From positions 558,001-622,000 of the forward strand of contig NZ_JABFDJ010000001.1 in assembly GCF_013403925.1 (NCBI RefSeq): 64,000 nucleotides of DNA. Direction: 5' to 3'. Below are positions 46,743-56,263 of the stretch, one piece after another. The notes beneath the pieces are model-generated. The model searched no databases. It saw only the letters and a program-made list of their open reading frames with translations, and was not told the DNA's origin. Position 1 is the stretch's first letter, and each line of letters begins with the position of its first letter. A program made the position numbers and the translations under genes. This DNA is from Winogradskyella wichelsiae. GTDB lineage: Bacteria; Bacteroidota; Bacteroidia; Flavobacteriales; Flavobacteriaceae.

Positions 46743-47129
46743 ATGGAAGTAATTCACAAAATTGGCCGTAGAAAGACGGCTGTTGCTCGTGTGTACCTTG
46801 CTGAAGGAAGTGGCAAAATCACGGTAAACAAAAAAGACATGGCGGATTATTTTACTACTGCAACTTTGCAGTATAAAGTAAACCAACCTTTAGCCTTGAC
46901 TAACAATGATGGCAACTTTGATATTACTGTTAACGTATATGGAGGTGGTATCACCGGCCAGGCAGAAGCAATACGTTTAGGTTTATCTCGTATTATGTGC
47001 GAAATTGATCCTGAAAACAGATTAGTATTAAAGCCAGAAGGTCTATTAACGAGAGATCCAAGAATGGTAGAAAGAAAGAAATTCGGACAGAAAAAAGCCC
47101 GAAAGAAATTCCAATTCTCAAAACGTTAA
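46743..47129 (+). CDS. rpsI: 30S ribosomal protein S9
   Basis: A 128-residue small-subunit protein with the IGRRKTAVARVYL start, the VNVYGGGITGQAEAIRLGLSR core and the basic C-terminal tail ending KKARKKFQFSKR that reaches into the ribosomal P site. Its ATG follows the rplM stop codon directly, so the two are co-translated. A terminator follows. Confidence 0.98.
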   Translation: MEVIHKIGRRKTAVARVYLAEGSGKITVNKKDMADYFTTATLQYKVNQPLALTNNDGNFDITVNVYGGGITGQAEAIRLGLSRIMCEIDPENRLVLKPEGLLTRDPRMVERKKFGQKKARKKFQFSKR

Positions 47130-47145
47130 TATCCAAACAACACTT

Positions 47146-47187
47146 AATTCAGAACTTGATTTCTCAGGTTCTGAATTATTTTATTTT
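47146..47187 (+). terminator. terminator of rplM-rpsI
   Basis: AATTCAGAAC, a 12-base loop, GTTCTGAATT, then a T-rich run. Perfect ten-base stem. Confidence 0.9.
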
Positions 47188-47302
47188 ATTAAATTAATTC
47201 TGAAATTGTTTCAGATTTTAAAGTTTAGCATCTAAATGATTAAGGCGAGCACAAGCGACCACTTAATCATTGCTAATTTAACAGAACGTAAACTATTACA
47301 AA

Positions 47303-48094
47303 ATGGAAAAAGTAGAAGTAAAAGAATTACTTGAAGCAGGTGTACACTTCGGTCACCTTACTCGTAAGTGGAATCCAAACATGGCTCCTTACATCTATAT
47401 GGAGCGTAACGGCATCCATATTATCAATCTTTACAAAACAGCAGCAAAAATTCAAGAGACTTCTGAAGCATTAGCTAAAATAGCTGCATCAGGAAAGAAG
47501 ATATTATTTGTTGCTACAAAAAAACAAGCTAAAGACATCGTTGCTGCAAAAGCAGGAGCAGTAAACCAACCATACATTACAGAACGTTGGCCTGGTGGAA
47601 TGTTAACTAACTTTGTTACTATTAGAAAAGCAGTTAAAAAAATGGCTACTATTGATAGAATGAAGAAAGATGGTACATTCAACTCTTTATCTAAAAAAGA
47701 ACGTTTACAAGTAGATCGTTTACGTGCAAAATTAGAAAAGAATTTAGGTTCTATTTCTGATATGACACGTTTACCAGGTGCTTTATTTGTTGTAGATATT
47801 ATGCGTGAGCATATTGCAATTAAAGAAGCTCAAAAATTAAACATTCCAATTTTCGCAATGGTAGATACCAACTCTGACCCTCGTGAAGTTGATTATTTAA
47901 TTCCTGCAAATGACGATGCTTCTAAATCTATCGACAAAGTTTTATCTATCGTAACTTCTGCAGTAGCAGATGGTCTAAACGAAAGAAAAGCTGAACGTGC
48001 TGAAAAAGACGCAAAATCTCAAAAAGGAGAAGCAAAAGCTGCACCTGCTAAACCAGCAGAAAAAACAGCAGTTGCTGATCAAGAAGAAGAATAA
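47303..48094 (+). CDS. rpsB: 30S ribosomal protein S2
   Basis: A 263-residue small-subunit protein. It begins with LLEAGVHFGHLTRKWNPNMA and has YITERWPGGMLTNFVTIRK and LFVVDIMREHIAIKEAQKL in the usual places. The C-terminal 30 residues are rich in Ala, Lys and Glu. It precedes tsf, the standard bacterial order, although a strong hairpin separates the two. Confidence 0.98.
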   Translation: MEKVEVKELLEAGVHFGHLTRKWNPNMAPYIYMERNGIHIINLYKTAAKIQETSEALAKIAASGKKILFVATKKQAKDIVAAKAGAVNQPYITERWPGGMLTNFVTIRKAVKKMATIDRMKKDGTFNSLSKKERLQVDRLRAKLEKNLGSISDMTRLPGALFVVDIMREHIAIKEAQKLNIPIFAMVDTNSDPREVDYLIPANDDASKSIDKVLSIVTSAVADGLNERKAERAEKDAKSQKGEAKAAPAKPAEKTAVADQEEE

Positions 48095-48113
48095 TAACAT
48101 TTAGAATATATTC

Positions 48114-48167
48114 AAAAGTCGTTTAATTCTTTTCTTGCAAGAAAAATAATTATTCGACTTTTTTTTA
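48114..48167 (+). terminator. hairpin/terminator between rpsB and tsf
   Basis: Outer arms AAAAGTCG (48114-48121) and CGACTTTT (48155-48162) enclose a second palindrome TTTTCTTGCAAGAAAA (48130-48145), followed by a run of T. It lies in the gap before tsf. It should reduce read-through and so set the S2 to EF-Ts ratio (inference). Confidence 0.8.
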
Positions 48168-48178
48168 ATTTAGAAACT

Positions 48179-49153
48179 ATGGAAAACACTGTAAAAGTTA
48201 CTGCAGCAGAAGTAAATAAGCTTAGACAAGCTACTGGTGCTGGTATGATGGATTGTAAAAAAGCTTTAGTTGAAGCTGGTGGCGATTTTGATAAAGCCAT
48301 TGAAGTTTTACGTAAAAAAGGACAAAAAGTTGCAGAAAAAAGAGCTGACAGAGATTCTTCTGAAGGTGCTGCAATCGCAAAAATTAATGCAGATAACACT
48401 TCTGGTGTTGCTATTGTGTTAGGTTGTGAAACTGACTTTGTTGGTAAAAATGAAAATTTCGTAGCATTAGCTAATCAATTAGCTGATATCGCTTTAAACC
48501 AAGATACAAAAGAAGCTTTTTTAGCTGCTGATTTTGAAGGAATGACTGTTGCTGAAAAATTAGTTGAACAAACTGGTGTTATCGGTGAAAAATTAGACAT
48601 TACTTCTTTCGAAAAATTAGAAGCGCCTTATGTTGGACAATATGTTCACATTAACAAAATTGCTGCTTTAGTAGGTTTATCTGCAAAAGTAGACAACGTA
48701 GAAACTTTAGTTAAAGATGTTGCAATGCAAGTTGCTTCTATGGGAGCATCTTCTTTATCTTACAAAGATTTCGATCCTGCATTTGTTGCCTCAGAAACTG
48801 AAGCACGAATCGCTGTTATTGAAAAAGATAACATTGAATTAGGACGTTTAGGTAAAACCTTAAAGAATGTACCAAGTTACATCTCTATGGCACAATTAAC
48901 TCCTGAGGTTATTGCTGAAGCTGAAGAAACTGCTAAAGCTGAATTAAAAGCTGAAGGTAAACCAGAACAAATTTGGGATAGAATTTTACCAGGTAAAATG
49001 GAGCGTTTCATTTCTGATAATACATCTTTAGATCAAGAGCAATGTTTATTAGATCAGAAGTTTATTAAAGACGAAAAGCAAACTGTTGCTGATTACGTTA
49101 AAACTTATGGTGACGTTTCTGTTACAGGTTTCAAACGTTCTTCAGTAGGATAA
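48179..49153 (+). CDS. tsf: translation elongation factor Ts
   Basis: EF-Ts is the nucleotide exchange factor for EF-Tu. The 324-residue protein has the N-terminal UBA-like helix bundle with VNKLRQATGAGMMDCKKAL, the GCETDFVGKNENFV core and the C-terminal segment ending VTGFKRSSVG. It starts 12 bases after the terminator-like hairpin that follows rpsB. Confidence 0.98.
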   Translation: MENTVKVTAAEVNKLRQATGAGMMDCKKALVEAGGDFDKAIEVLRKKGQKVAEKRADRDSSEGAAIAKINADNTSGVAIVLGCETDFVGKNENFVALANQLADIALNQDTKEAFLAADFEGMTVAEKLVEQTGVIGEKLDITSFEKLEAPYVGQYVHINKIAALVGLSAKVDNVETLVKDVAMQVASMGASSLSYKDFDPAFVASETEARIAVIEKDNIELGRLGKTLKNVPSYISMAQLTPEVIAEAEETAKAELKAEGKPEQIWDRILPGKMERFISDNTSLDQEQCLLDQKFIKDEKQTVADYVKTYGDVSVTGFKRSSVG

Positions 49154-49185
49154 TCTTATTCTTATTTAATAGAATTTATATATTT

Positions 49186-49257
49186 AAAGCCACTATTTTT
49201 ATAGAATAGTGGCTTTTTTATAGAATAGTGGCTTTTTTATAGAATAGTGGCTTTTTT
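49186..49257 (+). terminator. tsf terminator followed by two tandem copies of its 3' arm
   Basis: AAAGCCACTATT (49186-49197) can pair with AATAGTGGCTTT in any of three perfect 19-base tandem units, ATAGAATAGTGGCTTTTTT, at 49201-49219, 49220-49238 and 49239-49257. Each unit supplies a complete 3' arm plus a T-tract. Confidence 0.92.
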
Positions 49258-49361
49258 ATTTCTTAAAAGACACTATAACAAATAAACTATAGGTCTCATT
49301 AGAGTTTAAAATAAAATATTCTTTTGCATTTTTTTCACTTTTACAGATGCTAATAATTGCT

Positions 49362-49369
49362 TAGCTTTG
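49362..49369 (+). promoter_or_regulatory. putative -7 element of pyrH-frr
   Basis: TAGCTTTG matches TAnnTTTG. The -33 region is weak. It would give a leader of about 105 bases. Confidence 0.45.
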
Positions 49370-49481
49370 CTCAACTTTTAAATCACTTAATTAAATAAGC
49401 TATAAAACACCTATACTTATTTTAAAAACATGTTATCTAGCACATAACATTAGCCTTTAAAATTGCAATAGAAACGATCTA

Positions 49482-50189
49482 ATGAAATATAAAAGAATAC
49501 TACTTAAATTATCTGGTGAAGCCTTAATGGGAAATCGTCAATACGGAATAGACCCAGAACGTTTATCTGAATACGCAAAAGATATTAAAGAAATCACGGA
49601 ACTAGGTGTTGAAGTAGCAATAGTTATTGGTGGTGGAAATATTTTTAGAGGTGTTGCAGGCGCAATGCATGGTATGGATCGAGTACAAGGCGACCATATG
49701 GGTATGTTAGCAACTGTAATAAACGGGTTAGCATTGCAAAACGCGTTGGAAGACGCAGATATTAAAACACGTTTGCAAACTGCAATTAAAATAAATGAAG
49801 TTGCCGAACCGTTTATAAGACGAAAAGCAATGAGTCATCTAAGAAAAGGTCGTGTTGTTATATTTGGTGGAGGCACAGGAAATCCTTATTTCACAACAGA
49901 TTCTGCAGCAGTGTTAAGAGCTATAGAAATAGAAGCAGACGTTATATTAAAAGGAACACGTGTAGACGGTATTTATAATGCAGATCCTGAGATAGATAGT
50001 ACAGCTATAAAGTTTGATCATATTACTTTTGATGATGTTTTAAGAAAAGGTTTAAAAGTAATGGATACCACTGCATTTACTTTAAGTCAAGAAAACAAAT
50101 TGCCAATTATTGTTTTTGATATGAATAAAAAAGGAAACTTATTAAAAGTTGTTTCTGGAGAAAATATAGGAACTAAAGTTAACTTATAG
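49482..50189 (+). CDS. pyrH: uridylate kinase (UMP kinase)
   Basis: This enzyme converts UMP to UDP, committing pyrimidine nucleotides to nucleic-acid synthesis. The 235-residue protein belongs to the amino-acid-kinase superfamily, not the adenylate-kinase fold. Features are [36 protein letters not shown] and [14 protein letters not shown]. It precedes frr by 44 bases, a common pairing. Confidence 0.98.
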   Translation: MKYKRILLKLSGEALMGNRQYGIDPERLSEYAKDIKEITELGVEVAIVIGGGNIFRGVAGAMHGMDRVQGDHMGMLATVINGLALQNALEDADIKTRLQTAIKINEVAEPFIRRKAMSHLRKGRVVIFGGGTGNPYFTTDSAAVLRAIEIEADVILKGTRVDGIYNADPEIDSTAIKFDHITFDDVLRKGLKVMDTTAFTLSQENKLPIIVFDMNKKGNLLKVVSGENIGTKVNL

Positions 50190-50233
50190 ATTTTTACTTA
50201 AATTTTGATCATTAATAATTAAGATTTTTAACT

Positions 50234-50788
50234 ATGGACGAAGACATTAAATTTATAATAGATAGTACGAAAGAATCAATGGATGCTGCATTAAAGCATC
50301 TTGAGAAACAGTTTTCAAATATTAGAGCAGGTAAAGCTAGTCCTGCAATGCTAGGAAGTGTAATGGTAGATTATTATGGTTCTCAGACTCCACTAAGTCA
50401 GGTTGCCAATGTTAACACACCAGATGGTAGAACCATCACTGTACAACCTTGGGAAAAAAATATGCTTCAAGAAATTGAACGCGGTATAATGATTGCGAAT
50501 TTAGGTTTCAACCCGATGAATAATGGTGATCTTATTATTATTAATGTGCCACCTTTAACGGAAGAACGCCGTAGAGATTTAGCAAAACAAGCCAAATCTG
50601 AGTCTGAAGATGCCAAAATTGGTATTAGAAATGCTCGTAAAGATGCTAACCATGAAATAAAAGACACAGATATCTCTGAAGATTCGCAGAAAGATGCGGA
50701 AGGCGACATTCAGAAATTAACTGATATCTATGTTAAAAAAATAGAATCACTCTTAGAAGTGAAAGAAAAAGAGATTATGACTGTATAA
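50234..50788 (+). CDS. frr: ribosome recycling factor
   Basis: This factor splits the post-termination ribosome together with EF-G. The 184-residue protein has the characteristic FSNIRAGKASPAML and LTEERRRDLAKQAKSESEDA segments and IRNARKDANHEIKD in the long helical bundle. It is downstream of pyrH and followed by a strong terminator. Confidence 0.98.
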   Translation: MDEDIKFIIDSTKESMDAALKHLEKQFSNIRAGKASPAMLGSVMVDYYGSQTPLSQVANVNTPDGRTITVQPWEKNMLQEIERGIMIANLGFNPMNNGDLIIINVPPLTEERRRDLAKQAKSESEDAKIGIRNARKDANHEIKDTDISEDSQKDAEGDIQKLTDIYVKKIESLLEVKEKEIMTV

Positions 50789-50807
50789 TCTTTATATCAT
50801 TACATAG

Positions 50808-50840
50808 GCATCCCAAAACTATACTTTGGGATGCTTTTTT
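50808..50840 (+). terminator. terminator of pyrH-frr
   Basis: GCATCCCAAA, a short loop, TTTGGGATGC followed by six T, 19 bases after frr. Confidence 0.93.
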
Positions 50841-50864
50841 CAACTCATAAATTAAATATCATAA

Positions 50865-52145
50865 ATGCTAAAGCACCTGTTTGTCGTTTTCTTTATAACG
50901 CTTGCAACCAACAGTTATGCACAGCAATTACCTTCTAGTAAATCAGATTCTACAAAAATCACACAAGACTCTATAAAAAAAACTGAGTTCTTAAAACACA
51001 TAGGCAACGGTTACCTTCCTTTTCACTATTTCAATTTAGATTTAAGATATCTTATTAAATTTAATCAATATGAAGGATTAAGAAGTGGATTGGGTGGAGT
51101 TACAAATGATCGTTTTTCTGAACATTACCGTATTGATGGTTATACTGTTTATGGTTTTAAAGACAAAGCTTTCAAATATAAAATAGGGGGTGGTTTTAGA
51201 ATTAATCAAGGAACAGACACTTGGGTTAATTTAGCTTATGTTGACGATTTACAAGAAACTGGTAGTTCAAAATTTTTAACAGACAAACGGTTTTTTACTT
51301 TTTTTGAGCCACGCTTATTGAATATAGACTTGTTTCACCGTCATATAACCAAATCTGTTTCTATACAACATAAGATATCTAATCACTTACTTTCTGAAAC
51401 ACAATTTGCTGTTTCTAAAATAGACCCAACTTATAATTATACTTATTTATTAGATAATAAAAGCTATACTACTTTTGATTTAAGTACAGCAAAAATGAGT
51501 TTACAATGGAGTCCCTTTAGCACATATAAAATTATTAATGAAGATGTTAAAGAAATAAAAAGTGGTTATCCAAAATTTACATTGCAGTTAACCCAAGGGT
51601 TCAAATCTGTATTTGGTAGTGACTTTAATTTTTCAAAAATAGACTTTAGAACGATACAACAATTTAATTACAAAAATGGTTCTAGTACAAATATTACATT
51701 AGTCGCAGGGACTGTAGGAGGTGATGCACCCATAACTCACTTATATCATGCTTACCCAAATAATATTACTAAAGAAACCATATTACAACGTTTTTCTGTT
51801 GCTGGCTTAAATAGTTTTGAAACAATGTATTTTAATGAATTTTTCAGTGATAAATTTTCAACATTACAACTAAAGCATTCCTTTAAACCATTTAATATTT
51901 CTGACCATTTTAAACCACAACTTGTTTTAATTTCGCGTTATGCTGTTGGAGATATGAATAGTATTAGCAGACATCAAGGCATAGAGTTTAACACTTTAGA
52001 CAAGCTCTATTCAGAATCTGGGTTTGAAATCAACAAATTACTCTTTGGGTTTGGACTAAGTTTCGCCTATAGATATGGTGGTTATCACTTGCCAAAACTA
52101 GAAGATAACATTGCCTTTAAGTTTACCTTTAACATTTCGCTTTAA
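50865..52145 (+). CDS. outer-membrane beta-barrel protein related to the DUF5686 C-terminal region
   Basis: A 426-residue protein with a signal peptide (MLKHLFVVFFITLATNSYAQ) and then alternating beta-strand sequence to a terminal aromatic strand (IAFKFTFNISL). The segment NLDLRYLIKFNQYEGLRSG followed by GVTNDRFSEHYRIDGYTVYGFKDK resembles the barrel of the long DUF5686 proteins of Bacteroidota. Those usually carry an N-terminal carboxypeptidase-like regulatory domain and are about 800 residues; here only the barrel-like part is present. A transport or surface role is likely but unproved. Confidence 0.75.
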   Translation: MLKHLFVVFFITLATNSYAQQLPSSKSDSTKITQDSIKKTEFLKHIGNGYLPFHYFNLDLRYLIKFNQYEGLRSGLGGVTNDRFSEHYRIDGYTVYGFKDKAFKYKIGGGFRINQGTDTWVNLAYVDDLQETGSSKFLTDKRFFTFFEPRLLNIDLFHRHITKSVSIQHKISNHLLSETQFAVSKIDPTYNYTYLLDNKSYTTFDLSTAKMSLQWSPFSTYKIINEDVKEIKSGYPKFTLQLTQGFKSVFGSDFNFSKIDFRTIQQFNYKNGSSTNITLVAGTVGGDAPITHLYHAYPNNITKETILQRFSVAGLNSFETMYFNEFFSDKFSTLQLKHSFKPFNISDHFKPQLVLISRYAVGDMNSISRHQGIEFNTLDKLYSESGFEINKLLFGFGLSFAYRYGGYHLPKLEDNIAFKFTFNISL

Positions 52146-52193
52146 ACCAAATTATATTACTGTTAATTAACCAACAATTCCTTAGGTTTTTTC

Positions 52194-52201
52194 TACCTTT
52201 G
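52194..52201 (+). promoter_or_regulatory. putative -7 element of the MMPL exporter gene
   Basis: TACCTTTG, match to TAnnTTTG, about 112 bases before the ATG at 52313. The -33 region is weak. Confidence 0.45.
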
Positions 52202-52312
52202 CCGCTCATTTCTCTCTAAACGAGATTTATGAATTGTGATGATTTCATCAAAATAATAAAGTTTATTTTTAATCAATATCTTATGAGCTTGCTCAAAGGA
52301 AGTTATTAATTC

Positions 52313-54727
52313 ATGTTCAAAATTTTAACCACAGGATTCTGGGAAGCCATCGCAAGACTTATTCTTCGTAATAAAATCTTCATACTTATAGCGATTATTT
52401 TGGCGACTATATTTTTTAGTACGCAATGGAAATACATGCAATTTTCATCTACAGAAGCTAACCTATTGCCAGACGACCACGAAGTGAACCTAACGTACAA
52501 TAATTTTTTAAAGATTTTTGGAGAAGAAGGAAACCTAGTTGTTTTAGGAGTAAAAGATTCGACAATATTTACTGTAAAACAGCTTAATGCTTGGAATAAT
52601 TTAGCCGATTCATTTAAAGATTATGATGAAGTAGATGCTGTTTTATCTATTAAGGATCTTAAGAAATTAGTCAAAAATACCGAAGAGGTAAAATTTGATC
52701 TTGAGCCATTTATTCAAGATTCTATTTCTAGTATGGAAGAGATTCTTAAACTGGAAGACGATCTTTTTAAAAAATATCCTTTTTACGACAACTTCTTATT
52801 TAATGCTGAAACAAAAACCTTAAGAACGGCACTCTATCTAAAGAAAGATTTTATAAACACACCTGCTAGAAAAGTATTTATTTTAAATGTTCTTCAAGAA
52901 AAAGTAGATGCCTTTGAAGAACAAACAGGACTTGATGTTAGGGTTTCAGGGATGCCCTATATTCGTACTTTAAGTTCCCAGAGTATTATAGACGAAATCC
53001 CTATTTTTATTGGCGGTGCACTATTTGTAACCTCATTAATATTTTTCTTATTCTTTAGGTCTTTTAGAGCAACATTTATTTCACTTATTGTAGTTTGTAT
53101 TGGTGTCATGTGGACCTTCGGTATCTTAGGTTTATTAGGTTACGAAATCACGGTACTGACAGCGTTAATACCTCCATTAATTATTGTTATTGGTATTCCT
53201 AATTGTGTTTTCTTAATCAACAAATATCAGCAAGAAGTAAAATCTCATGGAAATAAAGTAAAATCATTGCAGCGTGTAATTACCAAGGTTGGTAACGCTA
53301 CATTGATGACTAATGTTACTACAGCTTCAGGGTTTGCTACTTTTATCTTTACAGAAAGCACCTTACTCAAAGAGTTTGGTATTGTGGCCTCTTTAAGTAT
53401 TCTAGCTATATTTTTATTATGCTTACTTGTTATTCCTATTATGTATACGTTCTTACCTTACCCGAAAGAGCGTCACTTAGAGCATTTAAACAAACGTTGG
53501 ATTGGACGTTTTGTTGGATGGATGGAATCTATGGTAAAGAACAAAAAAATAACCATTTACATTACCACGCTTATTTTAATAGTTACAAGTATCATTGGTA
53601 TTTATCAAATTAAAATTTCAGGAAGTCTTATAGAAGACATGCCACAGAATACAGAGTTTTTTAGGGACATCCGATTTTTTGAATCTGAGTTTAATGGTAT
53701 TATGCCTTTAGAAATACTTATTGATACCAAACGCAAAAAAGGAGTTATGAAATTATCGACTCTAAAACGTATGGATGAGCTTGAAGAATTAATTCACCAT
53801 ATACCAGAATTATCAAGACCTATCTCTGTAGTTAGCCTAGTAAAATATAGTAAACAAGCCTATTATAATGGTAATCCTAAGTATTACCAATTACCAACAA
53901 GTCAAGAGAACAGTTTCATCTTATCTTATGCTAAAAACTCTACTTCTAACACCGATATGCTGAGTGATTTTGTAGATAGCACTGGGCAATATGCGCGTAT
54001 TACTACCTTTATGAAAGATATTGGTACAGACAAAATGGAACGCATAGAAGAAGATCTCCAAGATGAAATAGACAAATTATTTCCTAAAGAACGTTATGAA
54101 GTTACCATTACGGGTAAAGCATTAGTTTTTCAAAAAGGAACAAAATATTTAGTCAAAAATCTAATGATATCATTAACACTTGCAATTATACTAATTGCTT
54201 TGTTTATGGCATATTTGTTCCGTTCATTTAAAATGATTGTGGTTTCATTAATACCAAATTTATTACCTCTATTAATTACTGCAGGGATTATGGGATATAT
54301 TGGTGTACCTATTAAACCTTCAACAATTTTAGTTTTTAGTATTGCCTTTGGTATTTCAGTAGATGATACGATTCACTTTTTGGCAAAATACAGACAAGAA
54401 CTGCAAGCTAATAACTGGAAAATACGAAAATCCGTCTATGGAGCTTTAAGAGAAACAGGTGTTAGTATGATTTATACGTCTATTGTATTATTCTTTGGCT
54501 TCTCTGTATTCACAATTTCAAGCTTTGGTGGCACAGTGGCTCTAGGTGCTTTAGTATCTATAACTCTTTTGTTTGCCATGCTATCTAACCTACTATTATT
54601 ACCTTCGCTTCTATTATCTTTAGAACGTAATATTGCGAATAAAGAAGTCTTAAGAAAGCCTTCAATTGATATTATTCCACCTGAAGATGATGTGGAGAAT
54701 AATGATTTCAAAGAAAATAAAGATTAA
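52313..54727 (+). CDS. RND/MMPL family transporter
   Basis: An 804-residue inner-membrane protein with the RND layout: helix 1 (about 15-40), a large periplasmic loop (about 45-215), a block of five helices (about 218-385), then the same again (helix 7 near 410-430, loop to about 605, helices to about 770). Acidic residues in the SVDDTIHFLAKYR segment of the second helix block probably form part of the proton relay. This family exports hydrophobic compounds or lipids. No outer-membrane channel or periplasmic adaptor is adjacent, so it is not a classic tripartite drug pump. It is followed 26 bases later by asnS. Confidence 0.9.
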   Translation: MFKILTTGFWEAIARLILRNKIFILIAIILATIFFSTQWKYMQFSSTEANLLPDDHEVNLTYNNFLKIFGEEGNLVVLGVKDSTIFTVKQLNAWNNLADSFKDYDEVDAVLSIKDLKKLVKNTEEVKFDLEPFIQDSISSMEEILKLEDDLFKKYPFYDNFLFNAETKTLRTALYLKKDFINTPARKVFILNVLQEKVDAFEEQTGLDVRVSGMPYIRTLSSQSIIDEIPIFIGGALFVTSLIFFLFFRSFRATFISLIVVCIGVMWTFGILGLLGYEITVLTALIPPLIIVIGIPNCVFLINKYQQEVKSHGNKVKSLQRVITKVGNATLMTNVTTASGFATFIFTESTLLKEFGIVASLSILAIFLLCLLVIPIMYTFLPYPKERHLEHLNKRWIGRFVGWMESMVKNKKITIYITTLILIVTSIIGIYQIKISGSLIEDMPQNTEFFRDIRFFESEFNGIMPLEILIDTKRKKGVMKLSTLKRMDELEELIHHIPELSRPISVVSLVKYSKQAYYNGNPKYYQLPTSQENSFILSYAKNSTSNTDMLSDFVDSTGQYARITTFMKDIGTDKMERIEEDLQDEIDKLFPKERYEVTITGKALVFQKGTKYLVKNLMISLTLAIILIALFMAYLFRSFKMIVVSLIPNLLPLLITAGIMGYIGVPIKPSTILVFSIAFGISVDDTIHFLAKYRQELQANNWKIRKSVYGALRETGVSMIYTSIVLFFGFSVFTISSFGGTVALGALVSITLLFAMLSNLLLLPSLLLSLERNIANKEVLRKPSIDIIPPEDDVENNDFKENKD

Positions 54728-54753
54728 CAATTAGCATTCAAAATAATTTAAAA

Positions 54754-56187
54754 ATGACTTCAAAAACTGTAGCTGAACTACTATCTCAAGAAGTAACTTT
54801 ACAAGATGTTACCGTAAAAGGATGGGTTAGAACTTTTAGAGCAAACCGATTTATCGCCTTAAACGATGGTTCAACAATAAATAATATCCAATGTGTCGTT
54901 GATTTTGAAAATTTTGACGAAGCCACCTTAAAACGTGTTACCACAGGTGCTGCTATTCATATTACAGGTGAGTTAGTAGAAAGTCAAGGAAAAGGACAAT
55001 CTGTAGAAATTGTCGTAAAAACATTAGAAATCTTAGGTGATTCTGACCCTGAAACCTACCCTATTCAACCAAAAAAGCACTCTTTTGAGTTTTTAAGAGA
55101 AAATGCACATCTACGCACAAGAACAAATACATTCAGTGCTGTAATGCGCTTACGTTCGTCTTTATCTTTTGCTGTTCATAAATATTTTAACGAGAATGGT
55201 TTTAACTATATGCACACACCAATTATAACTGGTAGTGATGCTGAAGGTGCAGGTGAAATGTTTAAAGTCTCTAATTTAGATGCAAAAACACCACCATTAA
55301 AAGAAGATGGTTCTATAAATTATAAAGAAGATTTCTTCGGGAAAGAAACGAACTTAACCGTTTCTGGTCAGTTGGAAGCTGAAACTTATGCCATGTCTTT
55401 AGGTAAAGTTTATACTTTTGGACCAACATTTAGAGCTGAAAATTCTAATACTACACGTCACTTAGCTGAATTCTGGATGATTGAACCAGAAGTTGCTTTC
55501 ATGGACTTGGATGGAAACATGGATTTAGCTGAAGATTTTATGAAATCTGTATTAAGCTATGTCTTAGAACATAACAAAGCAGATTTAGAGTTTTTAGATA
55601 AACGTCTTTTAGACGAAGAAAAAACAAAACCTCAAGCAGAGCGCAGTGAAATGAGCTTAATTGAGAAAATTAACTTCGTTGTAGAAAATAACTTTAAGCG
55701 TGTAAGTTATACCGAAGCAATAGATATTTTAAAGAACTGTAAGCCAAATAAGAAAAAGAAATTCAACTATATTATTGAAGAATGGGGAGCAGATTTACAA
55801 TCTGAACACGAGCGTTTCTTAGTTGAAAAACATTTTAAATGTCCGGTAATTTTATTTGATTATCCAGCGAACATTAAAGCATTCTATATGCGTTTAAATG
55901 AAGATGGTAAAACGGTCAGAGCAATGGATATTCTTTTTCCAGGTATTGGAGAAATGGTTGGAGGGTCTCAACGTGAAGAACGTTTAGATGTTTTAAAAGA
56001 AAAAATGAAAGCATTAGACATTTCTGAAGAAGAATTATGGTGGTATTTAGATTTACGTAAATATGGATCTGCTGTTCATTCTGGATTTGGATTAGGCTTT
56101 GAACGCTTAGTAATGTTCGCAACAGGAATGGGTAATATAAGAGATGTTATTCCTTTTCCTAGAACACCTCAAAATGCTGAGTTTTAA
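54754..56187 (+). CDS. asnS: asparaginyl-tRNA synthetase
   Basis: A class II synthetase of 477 residues that charges tRNA-Asn. It has an N-terminal OB-fold anticodon domain (about 1-110, VTVKGWVRTFRANRFIALND). The class II catalytic core follows, with motif 2 FGPTFRAENSNTTRHLAEFW and motif 3 GFGLGFERLVMF. Its presence suggests direct asparaginylation rather than the transamidation route. Confidence 0.98.
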   Translation: MTSKTVAELLSQEVTLQDVTVKGWVRTFRANRFIALNDGSTINNIQCVVDFENFDEATLKRVTTGAAIHITGELVESQGKGQSVEIVVKTLEILGDSDPETYPIQPKKHSFEFLRENAHLRTRTNTFSAVMRLRSSLSFAVHKYFNENGFNYMHTPIITGSDAEGAGEMFKVSNLDAKTPPLKEDGSINYKEDFFGKETNLTVSGQLEAETYAMSLGKVYTFGPTFRAENSNTTRHLAEFWMIEPEVAFMDLDGNMDLAEDFMKSVLSYVLEHNKADLEFLDKRLLDEEKTKPQAERSEMSLIEKINFVVENNFKRVSYTEAIDILKNCKPNKKKKFNYIIEEWGADLQSEHERFLVEKHFKCPVILFDYPANIKAFYMRLNEDGKTVRAMDILFPGIGEMVGGSQREERLDVLKEKMKALDISEEELWWYLDLRKYGSAVHSGFGLGFERLVMFATGMGNIRDVIPFPRTPQNAEF

Positions 56188-56198
56188 TCACTATATTT

Positions 56199-56236
56199 AA
56201 ACCTGTCAGGTTCTAAAAAATCTGATGGGTTTTTTC
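56199..56236 (+). terminator. terminator of asnS
   Basis: AACCTGTCAG pairs with CTGATGGGTT (two G-U pairs) around an AT-rich loop, followed by a T-run. Confidence 0.75.
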
Positions 56237-56263
56237 TTATTTTTATAATCCATTAGAAATAAT

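Larger units (their letters stand above)
49154..49481 (+). other. intergenic region between tsf and pyrH with triplicated terminator arm
   Basis: This 328-base gap holds the tsf terminator with two extra copies of its 3' arm (49186-49257), a plain AT-rich stretch, and a putative -7 box TAGCTTTG (49362-49369) about 112 bases before the pyrH ATG. I see no small gene or RNA structure in the remainder. Confidence 0.8.

Noticed and set aside
52313..54727. AcrB-type multidrug efflux pump
   Set aside because: At 804 residues it is shorter than AcrB-like pumps and no adaptor or outer-membrane channel gene is adjacent; the MMPL-type exporter fits better.
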